64,000 nt of DNA from Chiayiivirga flava (lineage in GTDB: Bacteria; Pseudomonadota; Gammaproteobacteria; Xanthomonadales; Xanthomonadaceae): positions 394,229 to 458,228 of the forward strand of contig NZ_JACHHP010000003.1 in the NCBI RefSeq assembly GCF_014202825.1, in the 5' to 3' direction. The notes under the pieces were generated by a model. It was not told the origin of the DNA, searched no databases, and worked only from the letters and a program-made list of their open reading frames with translations. Shown in pieces: positions 41,245-58,378 of this stretch (the first letter of the stretch is position 1; each line of letters begins with the position of its first letter). A program made the translations under genes and the position numbers.

Positions 41245-43260
41245 TCAGCCGTCGGTCGAGCCCGTCGGCGCGGCGGCCGTGGCGGCGGCCGGGGCCGCGT
41301 CCTTGCCGATGTGGCGATCCATGAATGCCACCAGCCGCGTGTAGTAGTCCTCGACATTCGCGCGCAAGAAGTAAGTGTGGCCTTCGCCCTTGTAGACCTT
41401 CGCGTCCACCGGCACGCCGGCGGCGCGCAGCGCGTTCTCCATGCGCTCGGTGTGGGTCGGCGGGGCACGCTCGTCCTCGGCGCCGGCCGAGAGCAGCACC
41501 GGCACGCGGATCTTGCCGGCCTGCACCAGCGGCGAATCCTCGGCGAGCCGGTCCAGGTCCATCACGTCCTTGAGATAGTTGCGCCCCCACTGCACCGACG
41601 CGGTGTCGCCCACATGCAGCATCGTCCGCAGGTCGTACACCCCCACGTTGCCCGACGCGCAGCGATACAGCGCCGGCTCGCGCGCCGCGCCCATCAGCGC
41701 CGCGTAGCCGCCGTAGCTGCTGCCGTGGATGCAGATGCGCCCGGCGTCGGCGATTCCCTGCGCGATGGCCCAGCGCGTCGCGTCGGTGACATCGTCCTGC
41801 ATCAGCCGGCCCCACTGCTTGTAGCCGGCGTATTCGAAGCCCGCGCCGTAGCCGCCCGAGCCGCGGAAGTTGGGTTGCAGCACGGCATAACCGCGCGTGG
41901 CGAGCAGTTGGGCTTCGGTGTCGTAAGTCCAGGTATCGAAGATGCCGAAGGGGCCGCCGTGCGGCATCACCACCATCGGCAGGTTCTTGCCGTCGCTGCC
42001 GGGCGGCAGCGTGAGGTAGCCGTGGATGCGCGTGCCGTCGCGCGCCTCGAAGTCGATCGGCTGGACCTTGCCGAGGGTTTCCGGATCGATGCGGCTGCTC
42101 GCGGCGGTGACGAACGCGGCCTTTTTCGTTTTCAGGTCGAGCGAATAGATTTCGCCCGAGTTGCGATCGCCCGCGACCGTGAACAGGGTCGTGCCGCCGT
42201 CGGCTGTGGCGCGGCGCAGGCGCACGGTCTGGCCCGGGAAGCTGGCCTGCAGCGCGCGGTGCAGACGGGCCGCGTCGGAGTCCGGATCGAAGTAGATGGC
42301 CCGCGGCAGGCCCGGTGCCACCATCACGCCGATCGGCGCGTCGTCGTACGGCGAATACAGCACCTCGTACGGATCGGCGATGCTGTCGCGTGCGGCCTCC
42401 CGCATCGCGCGCGTGGCCGGGTCCATCGCCTGCACCGATCTGGGGCCGCTGGTCTCGTCGACCAGCAGATAGGCCACCGCATCGTCGGCGGAGAAGCCGA
42501 GCGGGATCATCAGGCGCTTGCTGACGGACTGGTCGTTGAGCAGCACCCAGTCGCTGTCGTCATCGGGGCGGTAGTAGAGCTTGCTGACGTTCTGCACGTC
42601 TTCGCCGCGCGCGAAGCGCACCCGCTGCGCGTGGTCGAGGGTGAAGGACGCGCGTGTCACCGGGGCGCTCGCCACCTTGATGCGGCGGCCGTTGCGCACG
42701 TCGAGGCGATCGACCTGGGTGTAGCGCGCTTCGCCGTCGCCGAACGGGAAGCTGGCGATGAAAACGTCGGTCGGATCGTCCTTCACAGGTTCGATCAGCG
42801 TGGCGAAGATGCGCTCGGCCTTGCGCCGCTGGATGCGCGACTGCGCGCTCGGCTGCGAGTCGCCCGCGCGGTAGCCGACGAGGTTGGCGTGGTTGCCGCC
42901 GTCGACGTCGATGCCGTAGAGCTCGCCGGTCGGGATCGGCGCCTTCAGGTCGCCGTATTTCTGCCCCATCGAGTAGACCAGTCGTTCGGGGCCGATCCAC
43001 TCGAGGTCGGCGATGTGGGTGTTGCGCCCGGCCTGGATCGCGCCGACGCGGGACATGTCGGACAAGCGCAGGGTCAGCAGGCCGGTGCGATCGCCGAGCG
43101 GCACGGTGAGCGCGAGGTAGTCGCCGGTCGGCGACAGCTTGATCTGCTCGATGTCGAAGTCGGCGTCGGCGGCGAAATCCTCGATCGAGGGCGGCGCGCC
43201 AAACGCGGGGGCGGTGCAGGCAAACGCCAGCACGAAGGTTGCAGCAAATCGAAAACGCAT
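41245..43260 (-). CDS. Exported S9-family serine peptidase (prolyl oligopeptidase / acylaminoacyl peptidase-like)
   Basis: Peptidase of 671 residues with a Sec signal peptide (about 1-21, cleavage after PAFGA). An N-terminal beta-propeller-like part covers about 30-390. A C-terminal alpha/beta-hydrolase domain carries the triad S515 in HGSSYGGYAAL, D596 in GAEDERAPP and H628 in KGEGHTYFL. The oxyanion motif is PHGGPFG. Such enzymes cut short peptides in the periplasm or outside. GGAG lies 7 bases before this ATG; an earlier ATG at 43272 overlaps that site and is rejected. A short Ala/Thr-rich tail ends the protein. It sits downstream of the lipase/foldase genes. Confidence 0.9.
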   Translation of the reverse strand: MRFRFAATFVLAFACTAPAFGAPPSIEDFAADADFDIEQIKLSPTGDYLALTVPLGDRTGLLTLRLSDMSRVGAIQAGRNTHIADLEWIGPERLVYSMGQKYGDLKAPIPTGELYGIDVDGGNHANLVGYRAGDSQPSAQSRIQRRKAERIFATLIEPVKDDPTDVFIASFPFGDGEARYTQVDRLDVRNGRRIKVASAPVTRASFTLDHAQRVRFARGEDVQNVSKLYYRPDDDSDWVLLNDQSVSKRLMIPLGFSADDAVAYLLVDETSGPRSVQAMDPATRAMREAARDSIADPYEVLYSPYDDAPIGVMVAPGLPRAIYFDPDSDAARLHRALQASFPGQTVRLRRATADGGTTLFTVAGDRNSGEIYSLDLKTKKAAFVTAASSRIDPETLGKVQPIDFEARDGTRIHGYLTLPPGSDGKNLPMVVMPHGGPFGIFDTWTYDTEAQLLATRGYAVLQPNFRGSGGYGAGFEYAGYKQWGRLMQDDVTDATRWAIAQGIADAGRICIHGSSYGGYAALMGAAREPALYRCASGNVGVYDLRTMLHVGDTASVQWGRNYLKDVMDLDRLAEDSPLVQAGKIRVPVLLSAGAEDERAPPTHTERMENALRAAGVPVDAKVYKGEGHTYFLRANVEDYYTRLVAFMDRHIGKDAAPAAATAAAPTGSTDG

Positions 43261-43381
43261 GTCGAACTCCATGGAAACTCGCGCAGGTGCTGCGACGACA
43301 GTGCGCGATCTCCCACCGCGCGGCGCATTTTTTGTCGGGATCGCCGCGCCGCGCAGCGGCGCGGATCACGAACGGCGCGGA

Positions 43382-44440
43382 TCAGCCGCCCGGCGGCAGC
43401 GCACCGATGGCGTCGAGCGCGTCGATGCGGCGGCGTTCGTGGTCGGCGAAGCTGCGTTCGCGCAGCGTGGCCAGGCGTGTGGCGCGCGATGCGGGGTCGA
43501 GCGACGTATCCGATCGCAGCGCGTCGCGGCTGCGGACGTAGTCGTCGATGCGCCGTTGCCACGCGGCGCGGTCGGCGTCGAGAGCTGCGAGGCGGGTCGC
43601 TGCGTCGTCGCCGAAAAGTGCGCTGCGTTCGGCGTGGCGGGTGGCCGGGTCGGCCGCGAGTGCATCGAGTTGGCGGGTCTGTTCGCCGGCAAGTTCGGCA
43701 TCGGTGAAGCGTGCGCGGGCGTCGCGCTCGTCGGGCGGCTGCCGGGCGTCGATGTCGGCAAGCAGCGCGTTGCGTTCGGTGGCGTCGAGCGTCGGGTCGC
43801 CGACCACCGCGAGCCGTTCCAGGCTCAGCGCCTGCGCCGCTTCCTCGGCACCGAACATGGCGTCGGCATCGGCACCGAACCACTGGCGGCGCAGCGCGAT
43901 CAGCGCGTCGAGATACGCAAGATCGTCGAGGCTGCCGTCGATGCGTGCGGCGGCCTCGCGCAGGCCGATGTAGCGATCGAACAGCGCGAGCGCGTCCGCC
44001 GCGGCGGCAGCGCCGTGTGCGTCGCGCTGGTCGGCCGCGAAGAGACTGCGGATGTCTGTAAGTTCGAATTCGCCGGTCAGCGCGAGATACCACTCGAACA
44101 GGCGGCGCAGCTCTGCGTTGGCGACAACCCGGCCAGCGGCGTCGAGTGCGAGGGCACCGTCCGGCGTGGTGCCGCGCAGGCTGCTTTGCGCAAACCGCGT
44201 GCGCAGCGCGGCGATGGCGTCTTCGCGTGGTTCGTGCGAGGGCGGGGCGGGAGCGTCGGACCGGCCCGAAGCCGGCGCTGGGTCCGGCAGCGCCGTTGCC
44301 GCACGGACGTGCTGCTCCGCGGGATAGGCCTGCGTCGCCGGAGCGGCGCCACGCCAGAACGGCAGCGTGACGCCGACAAGAACCGCAACGCCCGCGCCGA
44401 GCACCGGCAGTGCACGACGCGGTAGGCGCTGCATGGTCAT
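43382..44440 (-). CDS. Lipase secretion chaperone (steric foldase)
   Basis: Foldase of 352 residues, anchored in the inner membrane by a helix at about 10-28 and followed by an Ala/Pro-rich linker. The family motif RxxFDYFLSAxGE appears as RRLFEWYLALTGE at 112-124, with conservative changes at the D, Y and F positions. The rest is the extended helical clamp. These proteins fold family I lipases in the periplasm before type II secretion. The lipase gene lies directly upstream with a 19-base gap, the standard lipA-lifO arrangement. An ATG two codons in is an alternative start. Confidence 0.88.
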   Translation of the reverse strand: MTMQRLPRRALPVLGAGVAVLVGVTLPFWRGAAPATQAYPAEQHVRAATALPDPAPASGRSDAPAPPSHEPREDAIAALRTRFAQSSLRGTTPDGALALDAAGRVVANAELRRLFEWYLALTGEFELTDIRSLFAADQRDAHGAAAAADALALFDRYIGLREAAARIDGSLDDLAYLDALIALRRQWFGADADAMFGAEEAAQALSLERLAVVGDPTLDATERNALLADIDARQPPDERDARARFTDAELAGEQTRQLDALAADPATRHAERSALFGDDAATRLAALDADRAAWQRRIDDYVRSRDALRSDTSLDPASRATRLATLRERSFADHERRRIDALDAIGALPPGG

Positions 44441-44459
44441 CGTACCCGCTCGCGATGGC

Positions 44460-45773
<1,314 letters not shown>

Positions 45774-45790
45774 CCGCCCCGCATCGCCCA

Positions 45791-45850
45791 GCCTGTCGTC
45801 CGTATCGCGCGCCTGTCGTCCGTATCGCCGCGCCTGTCGTTCGCATCGCC
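45791..45850. repeat. Three tandem ~20-base units
   Basis: Three head-to-tail copies of GCCTGTCGTCCGTATCGC(C), the third with two changes, ending nine bases before the amidohydrolase stop codon on the opposite strand. This is in the same spacer as family B copy 4. Confidence 0.8.
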
Positions 45851-45858
45851 AGGCCCGG

Positions 45859-47175
45859 TCAGTCCTTGTAGACCACGCCGTCCTTCATCACGAACTGCAC
45901 GTCGAGCACGGCGTTGATGTCGGCCGCGGGGTCGGCACCGAGCGCGATGATGTCGGCGCGCTTGCCGACTTCGATCACGCCCTGGTCGTCGACCCCGAGC
46001 ACCTCGGCCGCGCGGATCGTCGCGGCCTGCAGCGCCTCGCCGGCCGGCATGCCGGCCTCGACCATGTAGAGGAACTCGCGCGCGTTGTCGCCGTGCGGGC
46101 CCACGCCCATGTCGGTGCCGAAACCGATCTTCACGCCGGCCTGGTAGGCGGTCGCGAACGTGCGCTGGATCTGCGCGCCCATCTGGATGGCCTTTGGCCG
46201 CACGATCTCGGGGAAATAGCCGTCGATCTTCGCTTTTTCGGCGACGAAGCGGCCGGCCGAGATCGTCGGCACGTACCAGGTGCCGTGCTGCTTCATGAGG
46301 TTCATCACTTCCTTGTCCATCATCGTCCCGTGCTCGATGCTGGTGACGCCGGCGAGCACGGCGCGCTTCATGCCCTCCTTGCCGTGTGCGTGCGCCGCGA
46401 CGCGGTAGCCGTAGTCCTTGGCGGTGGCGACGACGGCCGCAATCTCGTCTTCGGTGAATTGCGGCGCGTCGGCCGATTTCGCGTACGACAGCACGCCGCC
46501 GGTGGCGGTGATCTTGATCACGTCCGAGCCGTCCTTGTAGCGCTGGCGCACGGCGCGGCGCGCTTCGTCCGGCGAATTCACCACGCCGTCGGTCGGGCCC
46601 GGTGGGCCCATCAAATGCGCGAGGCGGGCGTTGATGCCGTTGCTCGGATCGGCATGGCCGCCGGTGGTGGCGATCGACTTGCCGGCGGCGTAGATGCGCG
46701 GGCCGCGCACCAGGCCCTGGTTGATCGAATCGCGCAAGGCCAGCACCACTTCGCCACCGAGGTCGCGCACGCTGGTGAAGCCGGCGTTGAGGGTTTTTTC
46801 CGCGAAACCCACGGCGCGGAAGGCGTAATGCTCGGGGTTGAGCCGGAAGCCTTCGGAGTAGGAGTTCGGGCTCGACTGGCTGGTGAGGTGCACGTGCAGG
46901 TCGGTCCAGCCGGGGCTGCAGGTGCGTTCGGAGAAATCGAAGCGGTTGAACACGCCAGTGGTGTCCTTCGCTCCCGGGTCCGAGTAACCGGGACCGTCCG
47001 GCCGGCCGGCCACCACCTCGGCGATGCGTCCCTCGCGCACCACGACGGTGTGTGCGCCGAGCGTCCTGCCCGAACGCGCGTCGAACAACTTTCCGCAGCG
47101 CAGCACGCTCGTCTCGGCGTGACCGGCGGCCGAAGCCGAAAGCAGCAGCGCTGCGGCGATGAGACGTGACGTCAT
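45859..47175 (-). CDS. Exported amidohydrolase-family protein (imidazolonepropionase/Xaa-dipeptidase-like)
   Basis: Protein of 438 residues with a signal peptide (about 1-20, cut after AGHA). Amidohydrolase metal ligands are all present: H94 and H96 in TDLHVHL, the carboxylated lysine K221 in DVIKITATGG, H262/H264 in AAHAHG, H282 in SIEHGT and D355 in GFGTDMG. This pattern fits the binuclear subgroup containing prolidase-like and Xaa-Arg/Lys dipeptidases. Substrate cannot be told from sequence. A periplasmic peptide-salvage role fits the neighbouring S9 peptidase and lipase on the same strand, though a 466-base spacer with a repeat separates them. Confidence 0.87.
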   Translation of the reverse strand: MTSRLIAAALLLSASAAGHAETSVLRCGKLFDARSGRTLGAHTVVVREGRIAEVVAGRPDGPGYSDPGAKDTTGVFNRFDFSERTCSPGWTDLHVHLTSQSSPNSYSEGFRLNPEHYAFRAVGFAEKTLNAGFTSVRDLGGEVVLALRDSINQGLVRGPRIYAAGKSIATTGGHADPSNGINARLAHLMGPPGPTDGVVNSPDEARRAVRQRYKDGSDVIKITATGGVLSYAKSADAPQFTEDEIAAVVATAKDYGYRVAAHAHGKEGMKRAVLAGVTSIEHGTMMDKEVMNLMKQHGTWYVPTISAGRFVAEKAKIDGYFPEIVRPKAIQMGAQIQRTFATAYQAGVKIGFGTDMGVGPHGDNAREFLYMVEAGMPAGEALQAATIRAAEVLGVDDQGVIEVGKRADIIALGADPAADINAVLDVQFVMKDGVVYKD

Positions 47176-47222
47176 GGCGGACTCCCCTGGGGTGAATCCC
47201 GATGGTAAACGACGCGACGCGT

Positions 47223-47239
47223 TTTACGCGTCCTTTACG
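47223..47239 (+). promoter_or_regulatory. Predicted KdpE-binding direct repeat upstream of kdpF
   Basis: TTTACG-CGTCC-TTTACG: two hexamers with an 11-base period, as in the E. coli KdpE site (TTTATA-N5-TTTACA, recalled). It lies 78-94 bases before the kdpF ATG. A third TTTACG is at 47267. Confidence 0.6.
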
Positions 47240-47316
47240 CCAGGGCGCAGTGCGATGGATGGAGGCTTTACGCGCCCGGCGCGCACAGTGCCGACCACTC
47301 CATCCCAGGAATTCCC

Positions 47317-47409
47317 ATGCCGACCTGGCTCACCGCGTGCTGTCTTGTCGCCTCCGCGGTCGCTGCGCTGTATCTGCTCGCAGCCATCGTGTTCCCCGAT
47401 CGGTTCTGA
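47317..47409 (+). CDS. kdpF: K(+)-transporting ATPase small subunit KdpF
   Basis: A 30-residue single-helix peptide. The sequence runs MPTWLTACCLVASAVAALYL and ends LLAAIVFPDRF, matching the usual KdpF end (Y-L-x-x-A-L-x-x-P-E/D-x-F). KdpF sits at the edge of the KdpABC potassium pump and stabilises it. AGGA lies 6 bases before the ATG, and kdpA starts 15 bases after the stop. Position and pattern together make the call safe in spite of the small size. Confidence 0.9.
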   Translation: MPTWLTACCLVASAVAALYLLAAIVFPDRF

Positions 47410-47424
47410 CGCGCAGGACCTGTC

Positions 47425-49134
47425 ATGACCGAATCACTTCTCGTTTTCGGCGCCGCGCTGCTGCTTGCGTGGCCGCTCGGTCGCTACCTCGCGGCCGTGA
47501 TGCGCGGCGCGCCGATGCGCGGCGATCGTTTGTTCGGACCGCTCGAACGCCTGCTGTTCCGCGCGATGGGTATCGATGCGATGCGTGGCATGCGCTGGCG
47601 CGGCTACGCGCTGGCCTTTCTGCTGAGCAACCTGGTGCTGGGCGTGTGCGTGTGGCTGCTGTTCATGGCGCAGGGCGTGCTGCCGCTGAACCCGGACGGC
47701 GTACCCGGCATGCGCTGGGATCTGGCGCTGCACACGATGGTGTCGTTCCTCACCAACACCAACCAGCAGCATTACTCGGGTCAGGCGCAACTGAGCTACC
47801 TGTCGCAGATGGTCGGCATCGTCGGGCTGCAGGTGGTGACGCCGATGATGGGGCTGGCGCTGGTGGTTGCGACCTTGCGCGGATTGTTCGGCGGGCGTGA
47901 TGCGGTCACGCGCAACGAAGGCGAGCCGCGCGATCTCGGGAATTTCTGGGTCGACGTGACGCGTGCCAGCGTGCGCGTGCTGCTGCCGCTGTGCCTGTTG
48001 TGGAGCGTGCTGCTGACCTCGCAGGGCGTGCCGGCGACGCTCGAAGGCGCACGCGTCGTCACGCCGGTCGACCAGAGTGCCGGCATGGCGGAGCAGGTGA
48101 TTCCGGTCGGTCCGGTCGCGCCGATGGTGGCGGTAAAGCAGCTCGGCACCAACGGCGGCGGCTGGTACGGCCCCAACAGCAGCGTGCCGCTGGAGAATCC
48201 GACACCGTTTTCCAATGCGCTGGAACTGCTCGCGATCGTGCTGCTCCCGATGGCGGTGGTGTTCATGGTCGGGCCGTTCACCGGGCGGCGAAAGCTCGGC
48301 TGGCTCGTGTTCGGCTGCATGGTGCTGATGTCGGCGCTGTCGACCGGTGCCTCGCTGTGGTCGGAGTCCGCTTCGTCCAGCGCTGCGCCTGCCGCGCTGA
48401 TGGAAGGCAAGGAAGTGCGTTTCGGGGTCGAGACGTCGGCACTGTGGTCGACGTTGACCACGCAGACGTCCAACGGCTCGGTCAACGCGATGCACGATTC
48501 GCTCGCGCCGCTCACCGGCGGCGTGTCGATCGTGAACATGCTGGTCAACGCGATCTGGGGCGGCGTCGGCTGCGGCCTGCAACAGTTCCTCGTGTACCTG
48601 CTGCTGAGCGTGTTCCTCGCCGGGCTGATGACCGGACGCACGCCGGAAGTGTTCGGCCGCAAGCTCGAAGCGCCGGAAGTGCGCCTGCTGGCGCTGCTGG
48701 TGGTGCTGCAGCCGGTCGTCGTGCTCGGACTGACGGCGATCACGCTGCTGCAGCCGCAGCTCGCCGGCACGTCCAACCCCGGCTTCCACGGCATCGGCCA
48801 GGTGTTCTACGAATACGTATCGGCCTTCGCCAACAACGGGTCGGGCTTCGAGGGTCTGGGCGACGCGACGCCGTGGTGGAACCTGAGCGCGACGCTGGCG
48901 CTGATCCTCGGCCGCTATCCGGCACTGATCGTGCCGCTGGCGATCGCCGGAATGCTCGCAAAGAAGCGCGTCGCGCCCGAAGGTGCCGGCACGCTGCCGA
49001 TCGAAACACCGACATTCGCGCTGACCGTCGTGGCCATCGTGATGATCCTCACGGTGCTGCAGTTCATGCCCGCACTGGTGCTGGGTCCGATTGCGGACCA
49101 TCTGAGCATCGCCGCGTCCGGAGGCCAGCCATGA
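47425..49134 (+). CDS. kdpA: K(+)-transporting ATPase subunit A
   Basis: KdpA of 569 residues is the channel-like subunit that selects potassium in the high-affinity Kdp pump. About ten membrane helices are visible. Four selectivity-filter-like loops occur: [31 protein letters not shown] and ANNGSGFEG. The N-terminal [10 protein letters not shown] is typical. The stop overlaps the kdpB start by four bases. Expression is probably induced by the KdpD/KdpE pair encoded downstream. Confidence 0.97.
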   Translation: MTESLLVFGAALLLAWPLGRYLAAVMRGAPMRGDRLFGPLERLLFRAMGIDAMRGMRWRGYALAFLLSNLVLGVCVWLLFMAQGVLPLNPDGVPGMRWDLALHTMVSFLTNTNQQHYSGQAQLSYLSQMVGIVGLQVVTPMMGLALVVATLRGLFGGRDAVTRNEGEPRDLGNFWVDVTRASVRVLLPLCLLWSVLLTSQGVPATLEGARVVTPVDQSAGMAEQVIPVGPVAPMVAVKQLGTNGGGWYGPNSSVPLENPTPFSNALELLAIVLLPMAVVFMVGPFTGRRKLGWLVFGCMVLMSALSTGASLWSESASSSAAPAALMEGKEVRFGVETSALWSTLTTQTSNGSVNAMHDSLAPLTGGVSIVNMLVNAIWGGVGCGLQQFLVYLLLSVFLAGLMTGRTPEVFGRKLEAPEVRLLALLVVLQPVVVLGLTAITLLQPQLAGTSNPGFHGIGQVFYEYVSAFANNGSGFEGLGDATPWWNLSATLALILGRYPALIVPLAIAGMLAKKRVAPEGAGTLPIETPTFALTVVAIVMILTVLQFMPALVLGPIADHLSIAASGGQP

Positions 49135-51212
49135 GCGACCCGCGTACACCTCTGCCGCTGCCCGAGGTCCGGATGCAACCCGTGCAATCCCTTCCGTCCA
49201 CGCCGCACCGCACCGCGCTGCTCGATGCCGCCGGCTGGCGCGCCGCCGGCATCGCGGCCTTCGCCAAGCTGCATCCGCGTGCGATGCTTGGCAGTCCCGT
49301 CATGGCCGTCGTGCTTGCCGGCACGCTGCTCGCGGCGGTGCTGACGGCAAGCGGCCACGCGCCGTTCGGGTTCGGCATCGCGGTGACGGCCATCCTGTTC
49401 GTCACCGTGCTGTTCGCGAACTTCGCCGAGGCCGTGGCCGAAGCGCGCGGTCGCGGCCAGGCCGCATCGCTGCGCAGCGCACGGCGCGACCTGATGGCGC
49501 GACGCATCGTCGGCGCGAACGAGGAACGCGTCGCCGCGAGCGCGCTCAAGCCCGGCGACCAGGTGATCGTCTCGGCCGGCGAATGGATTCCGTCGGACGG
49601 CGAGATCGAATCGGGCTTCGCCACGATCAACGAATCGGCCGTCACCGGCGAGTCCGCGCCGGTGTTGCGCGAGGCCGGCACCGATCGCTCCGGCGTCATC
49701 GGCGGCACCAAGGTGCTGACCGACGAAATCGTCGTGCGCATCACCTCCGAACCCGGCCACAGTTTCCTCGACCGCATGATCGCGCTGGTGGAAGGCGCGA
49801 GCCGGCAGAAGACGCCGAACGAGATCGCGCTGACCATCCTGCTGGCGGCGATGACACTGACGTTTCTCGTGGTGGTGGTGACGCTGCCGGCGCTGGCATC
49901 GTTCGTCGATGCGAGCATCGAGCCGCTGCTGCTGATCGCGTTGCTGGTCTGCCTGATTCCGACCACCATCGGCGGCCTGCTGCCCGCCATCGGCATCGCC
50001 GGCATGAACCGCGCGCTGTCGGCCAACGTGCTGGCGAAATCCGGCAAGGCGGTGGAGGTGGCCGGCGATATCGACACGCTGCTGCTCGACAAGACCGGCA
50101 CGATCACGCACGGCGACCGGCAGGCCACGCAGTTCCATCCGGTCTCGGGCGTGACACGCGAGCAACTGCGCGATGCGGCGCTGCTGGCGTCGCTGGCCGA
50201 CGTGACGCCGGAAGGCAAATCCATCGTCGCGCTGGCGCGCAGCCTCGGCGCCGGTGCGGTCGAGGCCGAGCATGCGAACTTCGTCGGCTTCAGCGCGAAC
50301 ACGCGCATGTCCGGCGTGGATCTTCCGGGCGGGCGTGTGCTGCGCAAGGGGGCGGTCGATGCGATCGAACGCAACGTTGCGGCGCTGGGCGGCAGCGTTC
50401 CGGCCGAGCTGCGCGCGCGCGTCGATCAGGTGGCGCGTGGCGGTGCGACGCCGCTGGTGGTGGCCGACGGCCACAACGTGCTCGGCGTGGTGGCGTTGTC
50501 GGACGTGGTCAAGCACGGCATCCGCGAACGCTTCGCCCGGCTGCGCGCGATGGGCATCCGCACGGTGATGATCACCGGCGACAATCCGCTGACCGCCGCG
50601 GCGATCGCGGCCGAAGCCGGCGTCGACGACTTCATGGCCGAGGCGCGTCCCGAGGACAAGCTCGCGCGCATCCGTGCCGAACAGCAGGGCGGGCGCCTGG
50701 TTGCGATGGTCGGCGACGGCACCAACGATGCGCCGGCGCTGGCGCAGGCCGACATCGGGCTTGCGATGAACTCCGGCACGCAGGCCGCGAAGGAGGCCGG
50801 CAACATGGTCGACCTCGATTCGGACCCGGCCAAGCTGCTGGAGGTGGTCGAGATCGGCAAGCAGCAGCTCATCACGCGTGGCGCGCTGACCACGTTCTCG
50901 CTCGCGAACGACGTGTCGAAGTATTTCGCCATCCTGCCGGCGCTGTTCGCCGCGGCCATTCCGCAGATGGCCGCGCTCGACGTGATGCGGCTCTCCAGCC
51001 CGCGCAATGCAGTTCTGGCCGCGCTGATCTTCAACGCCCTGATCATTCCGGCGCTGATCCCGCTCGCGCTGCGCGGGGTGCGATTCACGCCGCGCAGTGC
51101 GGTGTCGCTGCTGCGGCGGAACATGCTGATCTACGGTCTGGGCGGCGTGCTGTTGCCGTTTGTCGCGATCAAACTGATCGATCTGCTGCTTGCTGCCGGG
51201 TTCGGCGTCTGA
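49131..51212 (+). CDS. kdpB: K(+)-transporting P-type ATPase subunit B
   Basis: KdpB of 693 residues hydrolyses ATP to drive potassium uptake. The phosphorylated aspartate is D320 in [12 protein letters not shown]; the actuator loop TGES is at 172-175, and [14 protein letters not shown] and [15 protein letters not shown] form the P domain. The N-terminus is about 15 residues longer than in E. coli. The start overlaps the kdpA stop (ATGA) and an extended frame inside kdpA is rejected. kdpC follows after 9 bases. Confidence 0.97.
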   Translation: MSDPRTPLPLPEVRMQPVQSLPSTPHRTALLDAAGWRAAGIAAFAKLHPRAMLGSPVMAVVLAGTLLAAVLTASGHAPFGFGIAVTAILFVTVLFANFAEAVAEARGRGQAASLRSARRDLMARRIVGANEERVAASALKPGDQVIVSAGEWIPSDGEIESGFATINESAVTGESAPVLREAGTDRSGVIGGTKVLTDEIVVRITSEPGHSFLDRMIALVEGASRQKTPNEIALTILLAAMTLTFLVVVVTLPALASFVDASIEPLLLIALLVCLIPTTIGGLLPAIGIAGMNRALSANVLAKSGKAVEVAGDIDTLLLDKTGTITHGDRQATQFHPVSGVTREQLRDAALLASLADVTPEGKSIVALARSLGAGAVEAEHANFVGFSANTRMSGVDLPGGRVLRKGAVDAIERNVAALGGSVPAELRARVDQVARGGATPLVVADGHNVLGVVALSDVVKHGIRERFARLRAMGIRTVMITGDNPLTAAAIAAEAGVDDFMAEARPEDKLARIRAEQQGGRLVAMVGDGTNDAPALAQADIGLAMNSGTQAAKEAGNMVDLDSDPAKLLEVVEIGKQQLITRGALTTFSLANDVSKYFAILPALFAAAIPQMAALDVMRLSSPRNAVLAALIFNALIIPALIPLALRGVRFTPRSAVSLLRRNMLIYGLGGVLLPFVAIKLIDLLLAAGFGV

Positions 51213-51221
51213 GGAGTGACC

Positions 51222-51845
51222 ATGAATGCAACGTCTTCCATGCCTGTCGATGCCGCGGATTCCCCCGGCGCCGTGTCCGATCGCGTCGGGGCGCGGGCGC
51301 CGCTGGTGTTCGCGCTGATCGTCTTGCTGGGGTTCGGGCTACTGTATTCGCTGGTGGGCACGGGGCTCGGGCGGATGCTGTTTCCGATGCAGGCCGGCGG
51401 CAGCGTCATCGAACGCGACGGGATGGCCGTGGGCTCGGCGCTGATCGCGCAGCCGTTCACCGATGCGCGGTACTTCCAGCCGCGTCCGTCAGCTGCGGGC
51501 TACGATGCGAGGGCCGCCAGCGGCAGCAACCTGGCGCGCAGCAACCCGGCCCTCGCCGAGCGCATCGCCGGCGCGCGCGCGGCGGTGGCCTTGCGCGACG
51601 GCGTTGCCGAGGCGGACGTGGTGCCCGACCTGCTGACGCAGTCCGGCGGTGGGCTCGATCCGCATCTGAGTCCGGCGGGCGCGAGGCAGCAGATCGCGCG
51701 CGTGGCGCGGGCGCGTGGCCTGCGCGAAGACGAGGTTCTGGCGCTCGTCGAGGCGCATACCGAAACGGAGCAGTTCGGTGTGTTCGGCGCGGCGCGAGTC
51801 AACGTCCTGCACCTCAACCTCGCACTCGATGCGCGTTCGCGATGA
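51222..51845 (+). CDS. kdpC: K(+)-transporting ATPase subunit C
   Basis: KdpC of 207 residues with one transmembrane helix at about 28-48 and a periplasmic domain. Conserved blocks are GSxLIAQPFTDARYFQPRPS, ARAASGSNLARSNPAL, TQSGGGLDPHLSPAGA and the C-terminal RVNVLHLNLALD. GAGGAG five bases upstream marks the ATG at 51222; an in-frame GTG at 51216 lies inside that Shine-Dalgarno and is rejected. A REPIN-like element separates it from kdpD. Confidence 0.95.
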   Translation: MNATSSMPVDAADSPGAVSDRVGARAPLVFALIVLLGFGLLYSLVGTGLGRMLFPMQAGGSVIERDGMAVGSALIAQPFTDARYFQPRPSAAGYDARAASGSNLARSNPALAERIAGARAAVALRDGVAEADVVPDLLTQSGGGLDPHLSPAGARQQIARVARARGLREDEVLALVEAHTETEQFGVFGAARVNVLHLNLALDARSR

Positions 51846-51959
51846 GTCGAAGCGAACCGCCCATCAGGCACAATGCGCGCATGCTGCCTGCGGCGATCCA
51901 CGTCTCCGTCATGTCGGCGAACGCCCGCAGCCGTCCGGGGACACACGCACGCCCCCGCC

Positions 51960-52066
51960 CGTCGTCCCGGCGAACGCCGGGACCCAGTGACTTTTCTTGT
52001 TTTTTCACCGATCAGGCAATACGAAGCGGGCAACGTCGCTGGGTCCCGGCGTTCGCCGGGACGACG
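51960..52066. repeat. REPIN-like paired hairpin, family A copy 6
   Basis: Two arms with core CCCGGCGAACGCCGGG and a T-rich centre. It fills the middle of the 313-base kdpC-kdpD spacer, in which nothing else stands out. Confidence 0.92.
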
Positions 52067-52158
52067 GGAGAGCCGGGCGTCGCGGGAGGTCTGGGCATCA
52101 CGCGGCAGATCGCATCGCCGCCATATCCGACGGCCGTGTCGCACCTCGGCGCGCCGCC

Positions 52159-58325
<6,167 letters not shown>

Positions 58326-58378
58326 CGGATCGTCCTTCTCGCGCGGCGGGAAACAATCCACACCGGAAGGCGGACCGA

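Noticed and set aside
43261-43272. Start of the S9 peptidase four codons earlier
   Set aside because: That ATG overlaps the GGAG that serves the start at 43260, and the signal peptide fits better from 43260.
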